Source: Branchiostoma floridae (lineage: Eukaryota; Chordata; Leptocardii; Amphioxiformes; Branchiostomatidae). Taken from it: a stretch of DNA of 64,000 bases. Each line of letters opens with the position of its first letter. Within the stretch, counting starts at the first letter, position 1. A program made the position numbers and the translations under genes. The DNA is taken from assembly GCF_000003815.2 (NCBI RefSeq), contig NC_049981.1:31709811-31773810 (forward strand), in the 5' to 3' direction. Under the pieces are notes generated by a model. It had not been told where the DNA came from. It ran no database searches and was given only the letters and a program-made list of their open reading frames with translations. Below are positions 1 to 11,141 of this stretch, one piece after another.

Positions 1-615
1 GTTCATATTTTCTCATTAATTATGCAAATGAGGCCGTCATTTGCATAATTAATATGCATTGATATTTCTCTCTTTCTCATCTATATATGTGACAAGTTTG
101 AAAGTCCTATCGTGAAATGCAGTGGAGTTATAAACTTTCCTCATTAATTATGCAAATTAGTTGCTGATTTGCATAATCAGTATTTCATTATGTACATTGT
201 TACCTGGGCTATCTACATACCAAAAATCATGACGATCCATCAACACGTTCTCCAGTTATTCTCGTCCAAAGTTTGAAAGGAAATCGGTGACTGCAGTTCC
301 AAACAAGCCGCTAGGGGGTCCAAACTTACGGCACTTACTCTCTGCCCCAAGGGCTATCTACCACTAAAAAATCATAACCACAGCATGTCCAGAACACGAG
401 ATATCAAAAATTGAGGTTCTGCTGCAGTACCTTAGCAAGCCGCTAGGGGGCCCATTATCGAACTTGACCTTCGTTTTCCCGACCCCTACCCACCTACCAA
501 ATATAATCGGGATACATCAAAGGCTTCTGGAGTTATGCTGTTAACAGACACACAGACACACACACAGACAGACTCACAAGCCTAAAACATAACCTTAGCC
601 ATTCTGGCAAAGGTA
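1..615. repeat. Octamer-palindrome dispersed repeat, copy 1 (cut by window start)
   Basis: Shares a long ordered set of phrases with the copy at 3379-4445: the TTAATTATGCAAAT modules, the CAAGCCGCTAGGGGG-like phrase, the CCCGACCCCTACCCAC phrase and a CA-rich tail. Two inverted octamer pairs are visible, at 15-53 (17-bp perfect stem, 5-nt loop) and 147-177 (11-bp stem). The right end is a small hairpin, ACCTTAGCCA at 592-601 against TGGCAAAGGT at 605-614. The left end lies outside the window. The class is unknown; no reading frame is recognisable. Confidence 0.7.
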
Positions 616-744
616 AAAATCCATACTGTAAAATGGATTGCAATATAACAATATATTTCACCATACCTAACGTTCTAGACATAGATGGGGAAAACACCAG
701 ACACCAGATGGATCCGTAAATGAATATTTGTTGAAAAGACCAGA

Positions 745-903
745 CGGGAAATGCCCCTGACGACGGGGAAAAATATGACGGGGAATAATCCATAACGATG
801 GAGAGAGTTCCACGACGACGGGGAAAAAGTGGGGAATGCTCCATAACGACGGGGATCAACCCCCCCAAAAAAATCCGACGGGGAAACGTCTTTGCGGGGA
901 AAA
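745..903. repeat. Irregular GACGGGGAA short-motif repeat
   Basis: The words ACGACGGGGAA and CCATAACGAYGGGGA recur about seven times at uneven spacing, at 761, 776, 795, 816, 845, 876 and 893. The reverse frame therefore reads as repeated Phe-Pro/Ser-Pro stretches, which explains the two overlapping minus-strand open frames here (533-868, 675-908). Low-complexity DNA, not a gene. Confidence 0.55.
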
Positions 904-2412
904 CTCATGGAGCAAAGCTAAACTTGTACTGACCAAGGAGGTTATAATTACATCATGCTGACAATCTTGAAGTCACATAGCCTTTCTGAGGCCGTGGGTT
1001 GTTATACACTGTGTCCAGGACAGAGCCCAATCCTCTCCTTCCACCACCTATTACCTCCCCAACCCCCTTTGTACAATTGGATGGAGTAAGGGAAGTCAAG
1101 GGATTTGAACCTAGGACCTCTATTTTCTAGGTCAACCACCCTAAAGCATTTACCCAACACAACAGGACACCAAGGCTACTATTATAATAGACTTATAAAG
1201 AAGTGTAGGAGTCCAGACAAAATATGTCAGTAGGTAGCTTACTGCATAAGCAAGGCATGATTGTATCACAGGGGCATATATGAACAAACAAAATACTAAC
1301 ACAAGTAATTGCTAGCTTACAGATTTCAAACCAGTCTACTACATGTACTGGTAATGCCATATTGCCTGAATAACAAGAAAATCTTACCGGTATAGAATCT
1401 ATTTACAAAATACAGTATTTTCATCTTTAACTAAAACTTACGTTTTATGACAAAGATAAAGTTTTATCTGATAACTTTTTTTTAATTTTTTTTATTCTGT
1501 TTTCTTTAGCCAGGGTAGCCCAACCCAGTGTAACTACACAGTGAGTGCTTGACAGTGGGGCCTTGGATACTTTCAATACTTTCTTTCAACGGCAGGGTGG
1601 GGTGGGTGAAAGGATTTCCACTGAAAAACAGTGAGAGGCTGAGACATCTGACTCTGTCAGTCATTTCGTAGTCTGTACACAATATGTGATGGCAGCCCAC
1701 AAAACCACAGGGGGAAACTTCCAATCCTTGTCTGTTCCAGGGGTCAAGGGGTCAAATAGTATCCTTCCATACACTGGGAACATCCCTGTAGAGTCCTATA
1801 GATCTGATACAGTTTGTTCAATGTATATGATCCCCCTTTTTTAAATATTGACTCTTTGGAAACATTATCAAGTCATTACAAAATTTCAAAGTGCACAAAT
1901 GTACATTTTGTATAGTTCATCCCACTAGTTCCATCACTCAGTGAACAGGACTTAGATTGTTTACCTATGGTGGACTCAGATGCCACATGGCTGAACTCTG
2001 GTTGACACAGTCCACCTCCTCTGGTTACCTTTGTTACTCTCCAAGCAGATGGAAGGATCTAACTTAGTCTAAGTGTTTTACACTTGTCATCGCCTTTTTA
2101 GCCTCTTTCACATTGTGAATTTTTTTTAAATGTGTGAAACTTTACATAAGGGTGTTGCAAAGATGATGTCCAAAACACTGAGACTGTCTGAGTGGGATCC
2201 ACATCTGCCACTGGCATGCATGGGCAGACTATTACTGTGAGGTTACCCAGGCTAGTTGCAAGAGACATCATTTCCACACCATTTTCTCCCAACTCAAGTC
2301 AGTCAATTGCCTTCAACATGATGCAGAAAGATTTGGGGTACAGTCCTAAATGTCATATTGCCGCAGAAACTAATGCAGTTTATCTTTGACACATAAAAGA
2401 GCTTGCAAGAGA
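904..2412. other. No gene seen; possible tRNA-like relic
   Basis: No supported coding exon. At 1096-1150 the minus strand reads GGTTCAAATCCC, like a pol III B box, after a degenerate A-box-like stretch GGGTGGTTGACC. This is a possible tRNA-derived SINE relic, too decayed to classify. At 2034 a solitary ACTCTCCAAGCAGA matches the terminus of the hairpin element at 2413. Confidence 0.4.
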
Positions 2413-2602
2413 TACTCTCCAAGCAGAGGTTAGGCTCCGGCTTTTTTAAAACTTTTTTTAAGTCGCTTTTATCGGGCTTTCTATTTTGTCATTTTTCTTG
2501 AAGTACGTTTTGACACAGCAAGATAAAATAAAAAATAGAAAGCCTGATAAAAACAAAAAACGTTAAAAATACAGCCGTAGCCTAACCTCTGCTTGGAGAG
2601 TA
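2413..2602. mobile_element. 190-bp hairpin MITE with 8-bp target duplication
   Basis: Left terminus TACTCTCCAAGCAGAGGTTA is mirrored at the right end. The match runs about 29 bp with one mismatch, and further inverted pairing (TTTTATCGGGCTTTCTATTTT-like arms) carries it almost to the middle, so the element is nearly one hairpin. It is flanked by the perfect 8-bp duplication GCAAGAGA (2405-2412 and 2603-2610). Eight bp is typical of hAT and P superfamilies, but the TIR does not begin CAG as in many hAT elements. Non-coding and non-autonomous. Related termini occur at 2034, 21715, 28466, 45193-45364 and 56434. Confidence 0.88.
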
Positions 2603-3378
2603 GCAAGAGACACAATGTGTTGCAACAACAGTCAACTTGCACTGGGGGAGTGAAAACTGACCTGAAACATATGGGATATTGCTGTGTTGGATAGTCCATC
2701 ATTTTATAAAGCAAGAATTGTCTAAATTTGTACCTGAAATAGGAAATATTTCCCAAATACATAAAACGGGGGTCCGTGTTTGAGGAGGTGCCTCGAGCAT
2801 GTAAAACAGCCTCATTGCTCAAACAAATTTGGGTACCTACTGGCTGCTGGTAATACACCAGATATTATTATCAAACCTCAGTCTACTACATGTAAATGCA
2901 CATTGTAGTAAAGAATAGTAAACCAATTGAGTTTTTTTTAGATTTATAAACATCGTAAGAATGTGACCACTTTCCCTGCTCTGGAACAATGTAATTTGAG
3001 CATTTCCTCTCAGGAATGCATTTCTTAAGTTGAAATTTCATGGTGGCTGGCCATTTTAGGCTTTTTGGGTCATTCATCTGACCTCAGTATCCTTATGGAT
3101 AAGCCAGGACTCAACCTTCTGTATGTCTTGGAGCACATGAGTGATGGTGGGAGGAAAACCTGTTGTGAAAGCTGGGGCATCACAGACCAGACAGACTGAT
3201 TTCAGTCTATAGCATAAACATGACCAAGAGATGCTTGAAACTGAGTTCAGATTCAAGCATTCAATCCCAATCTACATTGTACCAAATACCAAACAGCCAA
3301 ACAACCAGACATATCTGCGTCTTATTATCATAACTGTTATTATAAAATCTAAAGTAAACTAGAGTTTGGCGACCTCAT
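2603..3378. other. No gene seen
   Basis: AT-rich sequence. The minus-strand open frame at 2481-2858 starts inside the MITE at 2413-2602, has no domain character, and is judged a chance frame. Confidence 0.5.
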
Positions 3379-4445
3379 ACCTCCATGAAAATTTAGAGCT
3401 TTCGTAAATTTCATGCAATTGACTAACACATTAACATAATTCATGCATGGTGTTGTTAATCATTGACTAACGTACACAGGTCACAATTATAAAATTCCCA
3501 TTATTAATCATAAAGTGGTTTTGCAATTTTTACATGAATTATGCAAATAAGTTCCTCATTACCATATTTGGTATCTGCTTATATTCCACTTATCATAATT
3601 AACATGTGTTACATGTATCTAGGTCCAGTTATTGAAAACAATGGAACTATACAATTTCCTAATTGATTATGCAAATTAAGTCTTCATTTGCATAACATGC
3701 AGATCAAACAACTTTGCCTAAGCTACCTGCATGCCTAAAATGCAGGCAATCCGTCGTTCCTTTCTGCAGTAATCCTCTTTGGAGTGTCTTGACAAAAACA
3801 CCCCTGCAGTTGCACAATTAAATGTTAGGGTGCTGAAACTTGCCCCGCTTGTTTATGGCACTAAAAGCTATCTACCACCTACATGTCAAGACCATAGCAT
3901 GTCTGGAACAAGAGATACATTGAAAAAACTGCTATGATAGAATATTCTCATTAATTATGCAAATGTGCTCCTAATTTGCATAATTAGTATCTTATCTTGT
4001 AAGACATTGTCTAAAGTACCTACACACCAAAAATGATGAAAATCCGTTGTTCCCTTCTTGAGTTATCCTCTTCAGAAGTTTTTGACAAAAATGCCCCTGC
4101 TATCCCAAAACTAGACGCTAGGAGGCCCTAACATATGTCATTTCTTCCTGAGCACAAGAGCTATCTAATACTCAAAAATCATGACCATAGCATGTTCAGA
4201 ACACCGAGATAGCAAAACCGTAAGTTGCGCTGCAGTACCAAGGTCACACACCAGAGGGCCCAAAATTGACCTTGACCTTCGTCTTCCCAACCCCTACCCA
4301 CATACCAAATATCGTAGTCCATCAAGAGGTTCTCAAGTTATGATGTCCACAAATATGCGGACACACAGACACACACACACACACACACACACAGACACAC
4401 ACACAGACACACCAAAAACTATACCTCCATTTTTTCATGGAGGTA
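3379..4445. repeat. Octamer-palindrome dispersed repeat, complete copy
   Basis: Begins TACCTCCATGAAAA at 3379 and ends with its inverse TTTTCATGGAGGTA at 4432-4445. The right end also folds on itself, TACCTCCAT (4422-4430) with ATGGAGGTA (4437-4445). Inside are inverted octamer pairs at 3666-3695 and 3953-3985, a lone octamer at 3540, a GCTAGGAGGCCC phrase and a CA tail. No coding capacity. Shared order with 1-615 shows one family; superfamily unknown. Confidence 0.78.
4361..4412. repeat. (CA)n microsatellite with GACACA variants
   Basis: Alternating ACACAC with interspersed GACACAC units, forming the tail of the repeat at 3379-4445. The His/Thr-rich open frame across it is an artefact of the repeat. 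Confidence 0.95.
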
Positions 4446-4897
4446 ACTACTAAAGCACTGTGTACTGTAACTGTATCAAACTTTTACAAAGACCTTTCCA
4501 CACACAAGTGCTCCCAACCTTAAGAATCTAAGGTAGTAAAAAATATAGAAACTCATCTATATCAAAAGGATGTGGCCCAGGTGATTCACCTGTAGCTGCA
4601 TGTCAGACCTGTCTTTTGCTGTCAACTTAGAACAAAAACCTGCGGGACAGTTTGAGGGTGCTGACTAGTACCATAAGGTTTTGTCTCCAGGTATACCTGT
4701 CCTTTAGGGCCACATGTTGTTCAGGACGTGACATAGTGTCTTCCATCCTTGGCAGTGAGCGCACTTGGATTTCCCCCATCGAATTAGTTTGTCATGTGTT
4801 GGGAGCCTTCCGCATATTCAAAAACACCCAGGAGGTGTTGTGCAAAGATCTTTAACTTTAGATAGATGTTGACAAGTTTAGCAAGTTTCCCTATACT

Positions 4898-4990
4898 TGG
4901 AGAGATCTACATTTGGCCTAGCAGTTATAATGTTGGGTTCGTGAGCTTGGAGACAGGAGACTGCACTTACTTGCCTATTGTGTTTCAATT
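4898..4990 (+). repeat. Decayed tRNA-derived SINE fragment
   Basis: TTGGCCTAGCAGTTATAATG resembles a tRNA A-box region. It is followed by GACAGGAGACTGCACTTAC, which matches the segment after the B box of the better SINE at 25800-25905 (minus strand, GTCAGGAGACTGTACTACTC). Most of the anticodon and T-arm region is deleted here. Confidence 0.4.
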
Positions 4991-6170
4991 ATTCCCTATT
5001 TTTTTCTCTTCCCAACCAAAAAGCTTTGATAAAAGCTACCTGTGGGCGAACAAATCTGTAACTATTGTATTTCAAAACCGGTAGGAAGATGAAATACATT
5101 TTATTTCTAACTGCCTCTCTAACGACCAGGAAAGAAGCCCTCAGCTTATTGGAGAGGCCTGCAAAACCCACAAAAATTTCCAAACATTTACTTCCGAAAC
5201 AAAACTATAACCCTGTTAATGTGACATAACCCACTCATTATAGAAAACGTGGGACTCTTCCACTGCTTCCAGAAAGGAAGTCAAACCCAAAGTGACACAG
5301 TACAGCTGGTAGGCACATTTGTAGGGTAGCCTGACTCCCTAGGTCTCCTGGGAGGAGCTCCAAGTGAGCTTGTGTTATGCTTAGGTCACACCTTCTTGGT
5401 CACACATTTCCAAACCAGGCCCAGTTGGGATGTTTGCAAAAATGAAAGTGTTTTTCAAGAAATAAACACAAATGCTGATGACTATTTTGGACACTCTTTG
5501 TGTTGTCTTTTAAAGTATATTATTATATTGTCATTCCCAAAAACTGTCTGACCCGCCCGATTTGGTAATGTGACTGTACCAAACACAAGGGCAGGGATCT
5601 GGAGATTGTTAGCCAGACATCATAGTTAGCCTACTTTTGCCAAATTTGCTGGGAACACTGGTGTGACTAATGAAGATTTTCTAGGAGCATGGGGCCCAGG
5701 TTCCCTGTATGGGCCACCCCAAGAAGAATTATGAAGCCTGGGGCCTGAGGTCTATCATATGGGTGGGACTGTGACTAATCTGAGTGCTCAATTCAGTAGC
5801 AGTCTTAAGTGTATGTTTATCAAGGATTAGCCATGGTGTGCCAAGGGAACCTACCACAGAGACAATTCCCTGGTAGCCCAAACAACTAGTACTGGCCATA
5901 GGTAGGTGGATCATATTGAATGTTACTTCAAGACATGCAAAGCTGACAATATCAAAATCACTTGCCACAGGGTCACTGGCTAACATGATGTTTCATATTT
6001 GATGAAGGAAGAAAACTATTATTATTATAATAAGTAAAAGAGGAAACCAGACTATTTACCTACAGTTACTACCAATGCAATTATAGTTATCTCCAAACCT
6101 AAGTACATGTAGTCCCTCACAAAAGCTAAATCTGAACTTCTGAATACATAAGCATCAGTTTAAGCCCCCT
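4991..6170. other. No gene seen
   Basis: No exon, repeat end or tRNA that can be supported. Short frames of 64-85 codons at 4989-5183 and 5729-5986 (minus) show no protein family character. Confidence 0.5.
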
Positions 6171-6600
6171 CACACGAGAGCACGAATGAGACGGAATGCC
6201 GTCGGAATAAAAATTCTTTTCTATTCCTAGTTCCAGAATTTCTAACTGCATTCCAGCTTATAATTTGTGCCCAATCTTTTGGCTAGCCTGAGAGTTTTTT
6301 ACATGTTAAAAACTGTCGAGGTGCATTCGAAGTGGAGAAATATCGAATGGCATTCATAGTGGATTCTAAGTGTATTTGTGTGTTCTGACTGCAGTCTGAC
6401 CGCATTCTACAGCATTCCAACATTATTCGAAACATTTTATCTCATTCGATGGAGAACCAAAACGACAAGCCATCTCGAATCCTGCCCGAATGTGGCTGAA
6501 AGAATATCTGGAATACTGTGAGAATGTCTAGAATACACTACGAATTCACAGGAATAGAAAACAATTTTCATCTGACATTTCTAGCCGTGACATCATAATA
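6171..6600. mobile_element. CATTC-rich fold-back element
   Basis: AAAATTCTTTTCTATTCCT at 6210-6228 is mirrored by AGGAATAGAAAACAATTTT at 6550-6568 (18 of 19 pairs). The interval between is crowded with ATTCC/GGAAT and CATTCGA words in both orientations, in the style of the fold-back TIR elements at 8541 and 27156. The left edge CCCCCTCACACGAGAG has no mirrored partner, so the true ends and any target duplication are undefined. Confidence 0.5.
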
Positions 6601-6724
6601 ACACATCATACAGTAATTCTTGAATTGTTAAGGGTAACTTAATTCTAGACCTACCAAACCTAGGTCAGCCGGCACGCCATGACCTGTATTGAACAGTTTT
6701 CGAACAGGTTTTCTATGCAGTTCG

Positions 6725-6790
6725 AATCGCGCCGCGGTCCTTAGCAACACGTTGCTAAGGAAACGCTTGTCACGCGTCAGGTGGATGAAG
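6725..6790. promoter_or_regulatory. CpG-rich patch with RFX-like X-box palindrome
   Basis: Seen: CCTTAGCAAC (6739-6748) and GTTGCTAAGG (6751-6760) form a perfect 10-bp inverted repeat with a 2-nt spacer. The right half extends to GTTGCTAAGGAAAC, close to the RFX X-box consensus GTTGCCATGGAAAC. The flanks hold several CpGs (TCGCGCCGCGG, CACGCGTC). X-boxes sit in promoters of ciliary genes and of MHC-II genes. No first exon could be assigned on either side, so function is inferred from the motif only. Confidence 0.4.
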
Positions 6791-8540
6791 TTTCATCCGA
6801 GTTTGACAGCTGCTATAGACCTGATTGTCGGTCTTTCTACCAAGATTGCGTTATATGTGTAATAGAGGAATATCATGTAATGTCGATATGATCCATTTTT
6901 GTGGGTTTTTACAACTACCGGTAGGTCTAGTTTCCTGATCATATTCGTTACACAATGAAAATGGCAAAGTGGTGGTGCCATACTGAGCTTAATTTTTGAC
7001 GAGTTTGAATTTGGGGGCAAATGCATTGCACATTCGATTTTTTCTTCAATGACCAGTGCGCCAGCAGATTTGTTGAATCTTCTACCGTACCTCTTGTAAA
7101 AATCTTGTTGGTTTGAAATCTCGAAAGGTTTGTAATGCCATGTTTACTGAGGTCACATTTTCGACTGTTTTAAATCCAAATGTTGCAAGTCGTTGGTTTG
7201 GTTGATTCAAGTGCAGTCGACTTTTAACACAAATATCGACACCAATTACCTCAGTCTCCAGTGTTTTCAAAGGATGTCTAAATAAAAACTACACGTGAAG
7301 ACGGAGTGAATTAGCAAATATTATCTTAGTTTTACTGTAACTAGTACGTAAATACAATGGTGTGGGTCTGGCGTGCACTCTGTTGAACGGGCGCTGAGGC
7401 ATCAAAATTTGACTGAAACAGATGGTTTTAGACAACTAAAAAATGACGGTTGTCTGTGGAAATGGTTAAAAAGTCAACAATTTGATGACTGCTATATATG
7501 GGGTTGAGAATCTAATCTTTGATGAGTCTTCACAGAGCTAGTATAAGTATAACAGAGCTGATCTGCTGGGTCAAAAACCATTTTGATTGTTTTTAAGCCA
7601 GTGGTTGTACATGTGGTATAATCCTTAGCAAAAGCATTTTGTTGTAACTTGTGGCTGCTGTGTCTAATACTGTAGACTGATTCCTCTGTACATGTTGTTA
7701 GTGTACATACATTTTGTATAGCTAAGGTTTCCAGAACCAAGATGTCAGCTCTACCAAGAGGGAATTAAATATTCTTTCACTATTAAACTTCAAGGAGTGG
7801 GTCACTCAAATTTGTCTTCCAGACTTCAAAATATAATTGAAAGGTGCTAGCGCTTGTCTAAACATTGATTTCCGGACAATTCAATGTTTCCGGTGGAAAG
7901 GGGTGCCTTGTCACTGACCATCATTTTTGGTAAAAACCGTCATTAAAAACAATTTCATTTAAATGCTGTTTAAGGGCAATTTCTTTCAAGGCCGATGTAC
8001 AGAAAAGACGACTTTTCCTACTAGTAGGATAATGACCTACACGGCAATAAAGGTCATCAATTTGTCTGTGTAATATAGAAAGTTTTTAAAAAAATGTTAG
8101 GATACATTTTCTGAAATCATCGATGGCACGAAACCACCTCAAACCCATATAGATCATACGATTCGGGTAATCGATACACATTATCTCTATTGCTGACTTT
8201 CTTGATCATTCATAGTTATCTGATTGACATTTCAAATGCCTTTTAATAGACATTTCTCCTTCAAGTATATCACCACTTTACAGGGACAAACATACATGTG
8301 TATCTAACTGGTCTTCACTGTGAACTACTTTCTGTTCAGCATGATGCAAATGTTCTTAAAACAAAACAAAGCCAAGATAACACTTGCTTTATGTAGCTTG
8401 ATATCTAGATGGAAAAGCATCAGACAGTAGGACAAAAGCAGCATATCCATATCAAAGTCATGTCCATATCAAAGTTTCCTAAAACAGTACTAGTTCGATT
8501 ACAGAAGCACTGGTGCACTGTGAGGCTCAATGGGTGAAGG
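6791..8540. other. No gene supported
   Basis: Minus-strand frames at 7082-7270 and 7492-7740 are open for 62 and 82 codons, and the first is followed by an AG|GTACGG donor-like site. Neither resembles a known family, and both begin at non-ATG codons or in plain sequence. The rest is AT-rich and shows no repeat ends. Confidence 0.45.
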
Positions 8541-9220
8541 CCCCGTTCATACTAGGATTCGCACATCCGGATATATCCAGATACGGCGGAAATCTGGATA
8601 TATCCATTTGCGTTCATACCAGGGTTAGACGAATCCGGATATTATTGTTTGTGTCCAAAATCAGATCCGGATATATCCTAATCACACCATCTGATGCTGC
8701 TTAGTGACGTCAAACGTAACTCTTAAAGTAGCTTTTGCTTTCGTGTAGCATGGTAATGATTTGAAAGAAGGAAATGCAACCAAAAGGACGTAGTTTTTGC
8801 ACGGCTACAAGTGCACGTCTTAACGCCGTACTAGAAAACTTTAAATCTTTATTCTTAACTGACTGTTCTAGAATGTTCTTTAGAACAGGTGGTTGTACCT
8901 GCCAGGTGGGAACACCTGCGACGCAGTCCGTTGCCTCAGCCTTACCATGCTACACCAAAGCAAATGCTACTTAAGAGTTAAGTTTGACGTCAGATCCAAC
9001 CGTTGGCAGCGAATCCGGATACGTGAATCCTATTGTGTTCATACCAGGGTTCACCCCACAGAGAGATGATCCGGATAAATCCACCTCAAGATGTGGATTC
9101 GGCATATCCGGATATATCCCATAAAGATCAGGATTCGGACCGTTCATATGAGGGTTCGCGAATCCGGATTCACCGCGAAATAGGATATATCCGGATACGC
9201 AAATCCTAGTATGAACGGGG
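8541..9220. mobile_element. 680-bp long-TIR element (CCCCGTTCATACTAGGAT)
   Basis: Left end CCCCGTTCATACTAGGATTC and the mirrored right end agree over the first 19 bases. Imperfect inverted pairing continues for about 200 bp per arm: GACGTCAAACGTAACTCTTA near 8706 pairs with AAGAGTTAAGTTTGACGTC near 8974, and TAGCATGGTA near 8747 with TACCATGCTA near 8943. The arms are filled with the word ATCCGGATATATCC in both orientations. The 66-codon frame at 8774-8974 spans the short centre and has no recognisable domain. No clear target duplication; flanks GTGAAG and GTTAAG are only similar. Non-autonomous; superfamily uncertain, though the style resembles the Harbinger-type element at 27156. Confidence 0.75.
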
Positions 9221-9478
9221 TGTTAAGCATTAAGCTACACTTGCCCTGTTATAGTTCTTAACTTGGGACCCCAACCTTCTGACACTTCTTTGTTAGCCCA
9301 AGACTAAGGAATCTAACACTCCAATGATTTGGTGTCCGTAGCATCTTCAGATCAAAAGATACATAAAACTTCATTAATTATGAAAATTAGCAGTCACTTA
9401 ACACAATTGCTGTCTAATTATATTCATCTTCACTTAAACTACCTCTGGCTCAGCTTTAAAGTATGGCTTAGGTTCCCG

Positions 9479-9660
9479 GAATTCTGCAGAATTCTGGCTA
9501 AGCTTTCCAGAATTCTGCAGAATTCTGGCTCAGGCTTCCCAGAATTCTGCAGAATTCTGGCTTAGGCTCCCAGAATTCTGCAGAATTCTGGCTCCAGTTC
9601 CCAGAATTCTGCAGAATTCTGGCTCCAGTTCCCAGAATTCTGCAGAATTCTGCAGTATTG
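9479..9660. repeat. 31-bp minisatellite of EcoRI/PstI palindromes
   Basis: Six units start with GAATTCTGCAGAATTC at 9479, 9510, 9542, 9573, 9604 and 9635, spaced 31-32 bp. Each unit centres on the perfect palindrome CCAGAATTCTGCAGAATTC plus TGG, so the array can form a series of identical hairpins. Linkers vary (GCTAAGCTTT, GCTCAGGCTT, GCTCCAGTT). The plus-strand frame over it encodes repeated PEFCRI(L). Confidence 0.92.
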
Positions 9661-9769
9661 GGCTAATCCCCAGGGGGTCATCAATGGCTGCTACGTATTC
9701 TTAACCTTATTTTTACCTAACATATGCGATATTAAGCCTTTGGGGTTAAAGGTTGCTGAAATACGAGAG

Positions 9770-9905
9770 GTTGTCCCAAATTAAACCGGGATTCCCAAAT
9801 TAAACCGGAGGGTGTTGTCTGTTTTTCCGTCAATTGACGGAAATTTGCTGTGTGTGACGGAAAAATTTTAAAGTCAATCCATCAACCTTGACGGACAAAA
9901 ATCCT
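9770..9905. repeat. Dispersed repeat segment with CCGTCAATTGACGG
   Basis: CCCAAATTAAACCGG occurs twice in a row (9776, 9795). It is followed by TTCCGTCAATTGACGGAAA (a 19-bp palindrome) and GTGACGGAAAAATTTT, then GACGGACAAAAATCC. The same order (CTTTGACGGAATTTTGC, GGACGGACAAAAATTTTG) is found in the TIR element at 44104-44421, so this is probably a diverged internal part of that family. No termini seen. Confidence 0.5.
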
Positions 9906-10690
9906 TGGTGGAAGTTACAGGCGGCTTGGGGACACCGTCCACGGCCGCAAAAGCCACACACTGCTTGTTTTGCTATTGTTATTATTGTTGACGAAGTGTG
10001 TCGGCGCCCTTTTGCATACGATTATCTCATTTAAACCCGTTTTTCGAGGTCTCAGTTCAGTCTTTCTAGCTCCTGGAATAGTGTTTTTGCGGCTTTCGCG
10101 ACAATGGGAATTGGCTGACGGAAAAAAAATTGAGCTGGCTAGAGCTCTGGAGCTCACTGATATTGGAGGACATTTCTATTGAGTGGGTGGGTCTGCATGC
10201 AGGAAGCTGGGAACATTCCTTACATCCCACCCAACAGCTCTGATAATGTTTGTCCTCAGCATGGATTACTTCCTCCATAAACAGGATGGAGAGGAAGATA
10301 TTACAAGTATGTTTAAATTTGGTATGATGTTTCCTCCTATCCTAATACTGGATACACGATATCTAGGTGACTCTGTGTTATTTTTGTAATACATACAGGT
10401 CAGTGACTTAGGTCACTATAAAATAAGAGGTATTAAATTAATTATATCAAATTTTTATATTCATTCATTCATTTCTTCCTTCACACATATATTTCATAGA
10501 ACTTATATGCATTTTCATCAACTTATTAACCTTAACAGCTTAAGCACACTAAAGTAGGCAGGCATTATGTAAATATCACACAAGAATATGATTACTTTAT
10601 TTATAAATTCATGTCCGTAGGCTAATTGCCAGGGTACAAATGGTGGCTAATGAAAAGTCCCACTTGTAGAAATGTTTTTTTATAAGTCTG
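9906..10690. other. No gene supported
   Basis: A moderately CpG-containing stretch at 9920-10180 has short open frames on both strands (60-80 codons), none recognisable. The remainder is AT-rich. Confidence 0.45.
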
Positions 10691-11141
10691 AGGCCACACC
10701 ATTTAGTTTATTGGTTCACGGATTTTTTCATTAAAAAAATGGAGCGAGAGGGCGAAATAAAAATAGAAATAAAAATTGCAAAATGGTTGGGGTAAAGGAA
10801 AGGGCTAATCCAGAACATAAAGAATAAAAAGTTTTCAGCTTGAAAAAAGTACAAAAACACTATTACTGTACAGTAACAGCACCTGTTCGTTGAAAATTAC
10901 AAAAAGTAGTGTCAGTTTTTATGCTTGTCCCATTCTTCATGAATGAAAAATATAACTGCAATAATAATACCCACATTTTAAGGAGTTTATAATATAAAGG
11001 CCAATTTGCTACACCAGAAAGTTGGTAAATGGTTTCATCAATGGTGAAAATTTGCTGAGTGGTAATTTTTATTTTTATTTTTTTTTCCAAAAAATAGGAG
11101 CGAGCGAATCCGTGAACCAAGAAATTAAATTGGTGTGGCCT
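10691..11141. mobile_element. TIR element, AGGCCACACCA family, complete copy
   Basis: Left end AGGCCACACCATTTAGTTTA then TTGGTTCACGGATT; the right end mirrors it (AATCCGTGAACCAA, TTGGTGTGGCCT). Inverted similarity is about 40 bp per arm including the GGAGCGAG word. The interior is A/T-rich and non-coding. Diverged relatives lie at 13863-14071, 45447-45685, 53240-53450, 54594 and 61058-61290. Target duplication not clear. Confidence 0.72.

Noticed and set aside
2481-2858. 125-codon minus-strand gene
   Set aside because: Ends inside the 2413-2602 MITE and shows no motif or splice signal.
9915-10182. Opposed overlapping frames as a gene pair
   Set aside because: Mirror open frames of 70-80 codons in a CpG-bearing stretch; no family match and no promoter or splice evidence.
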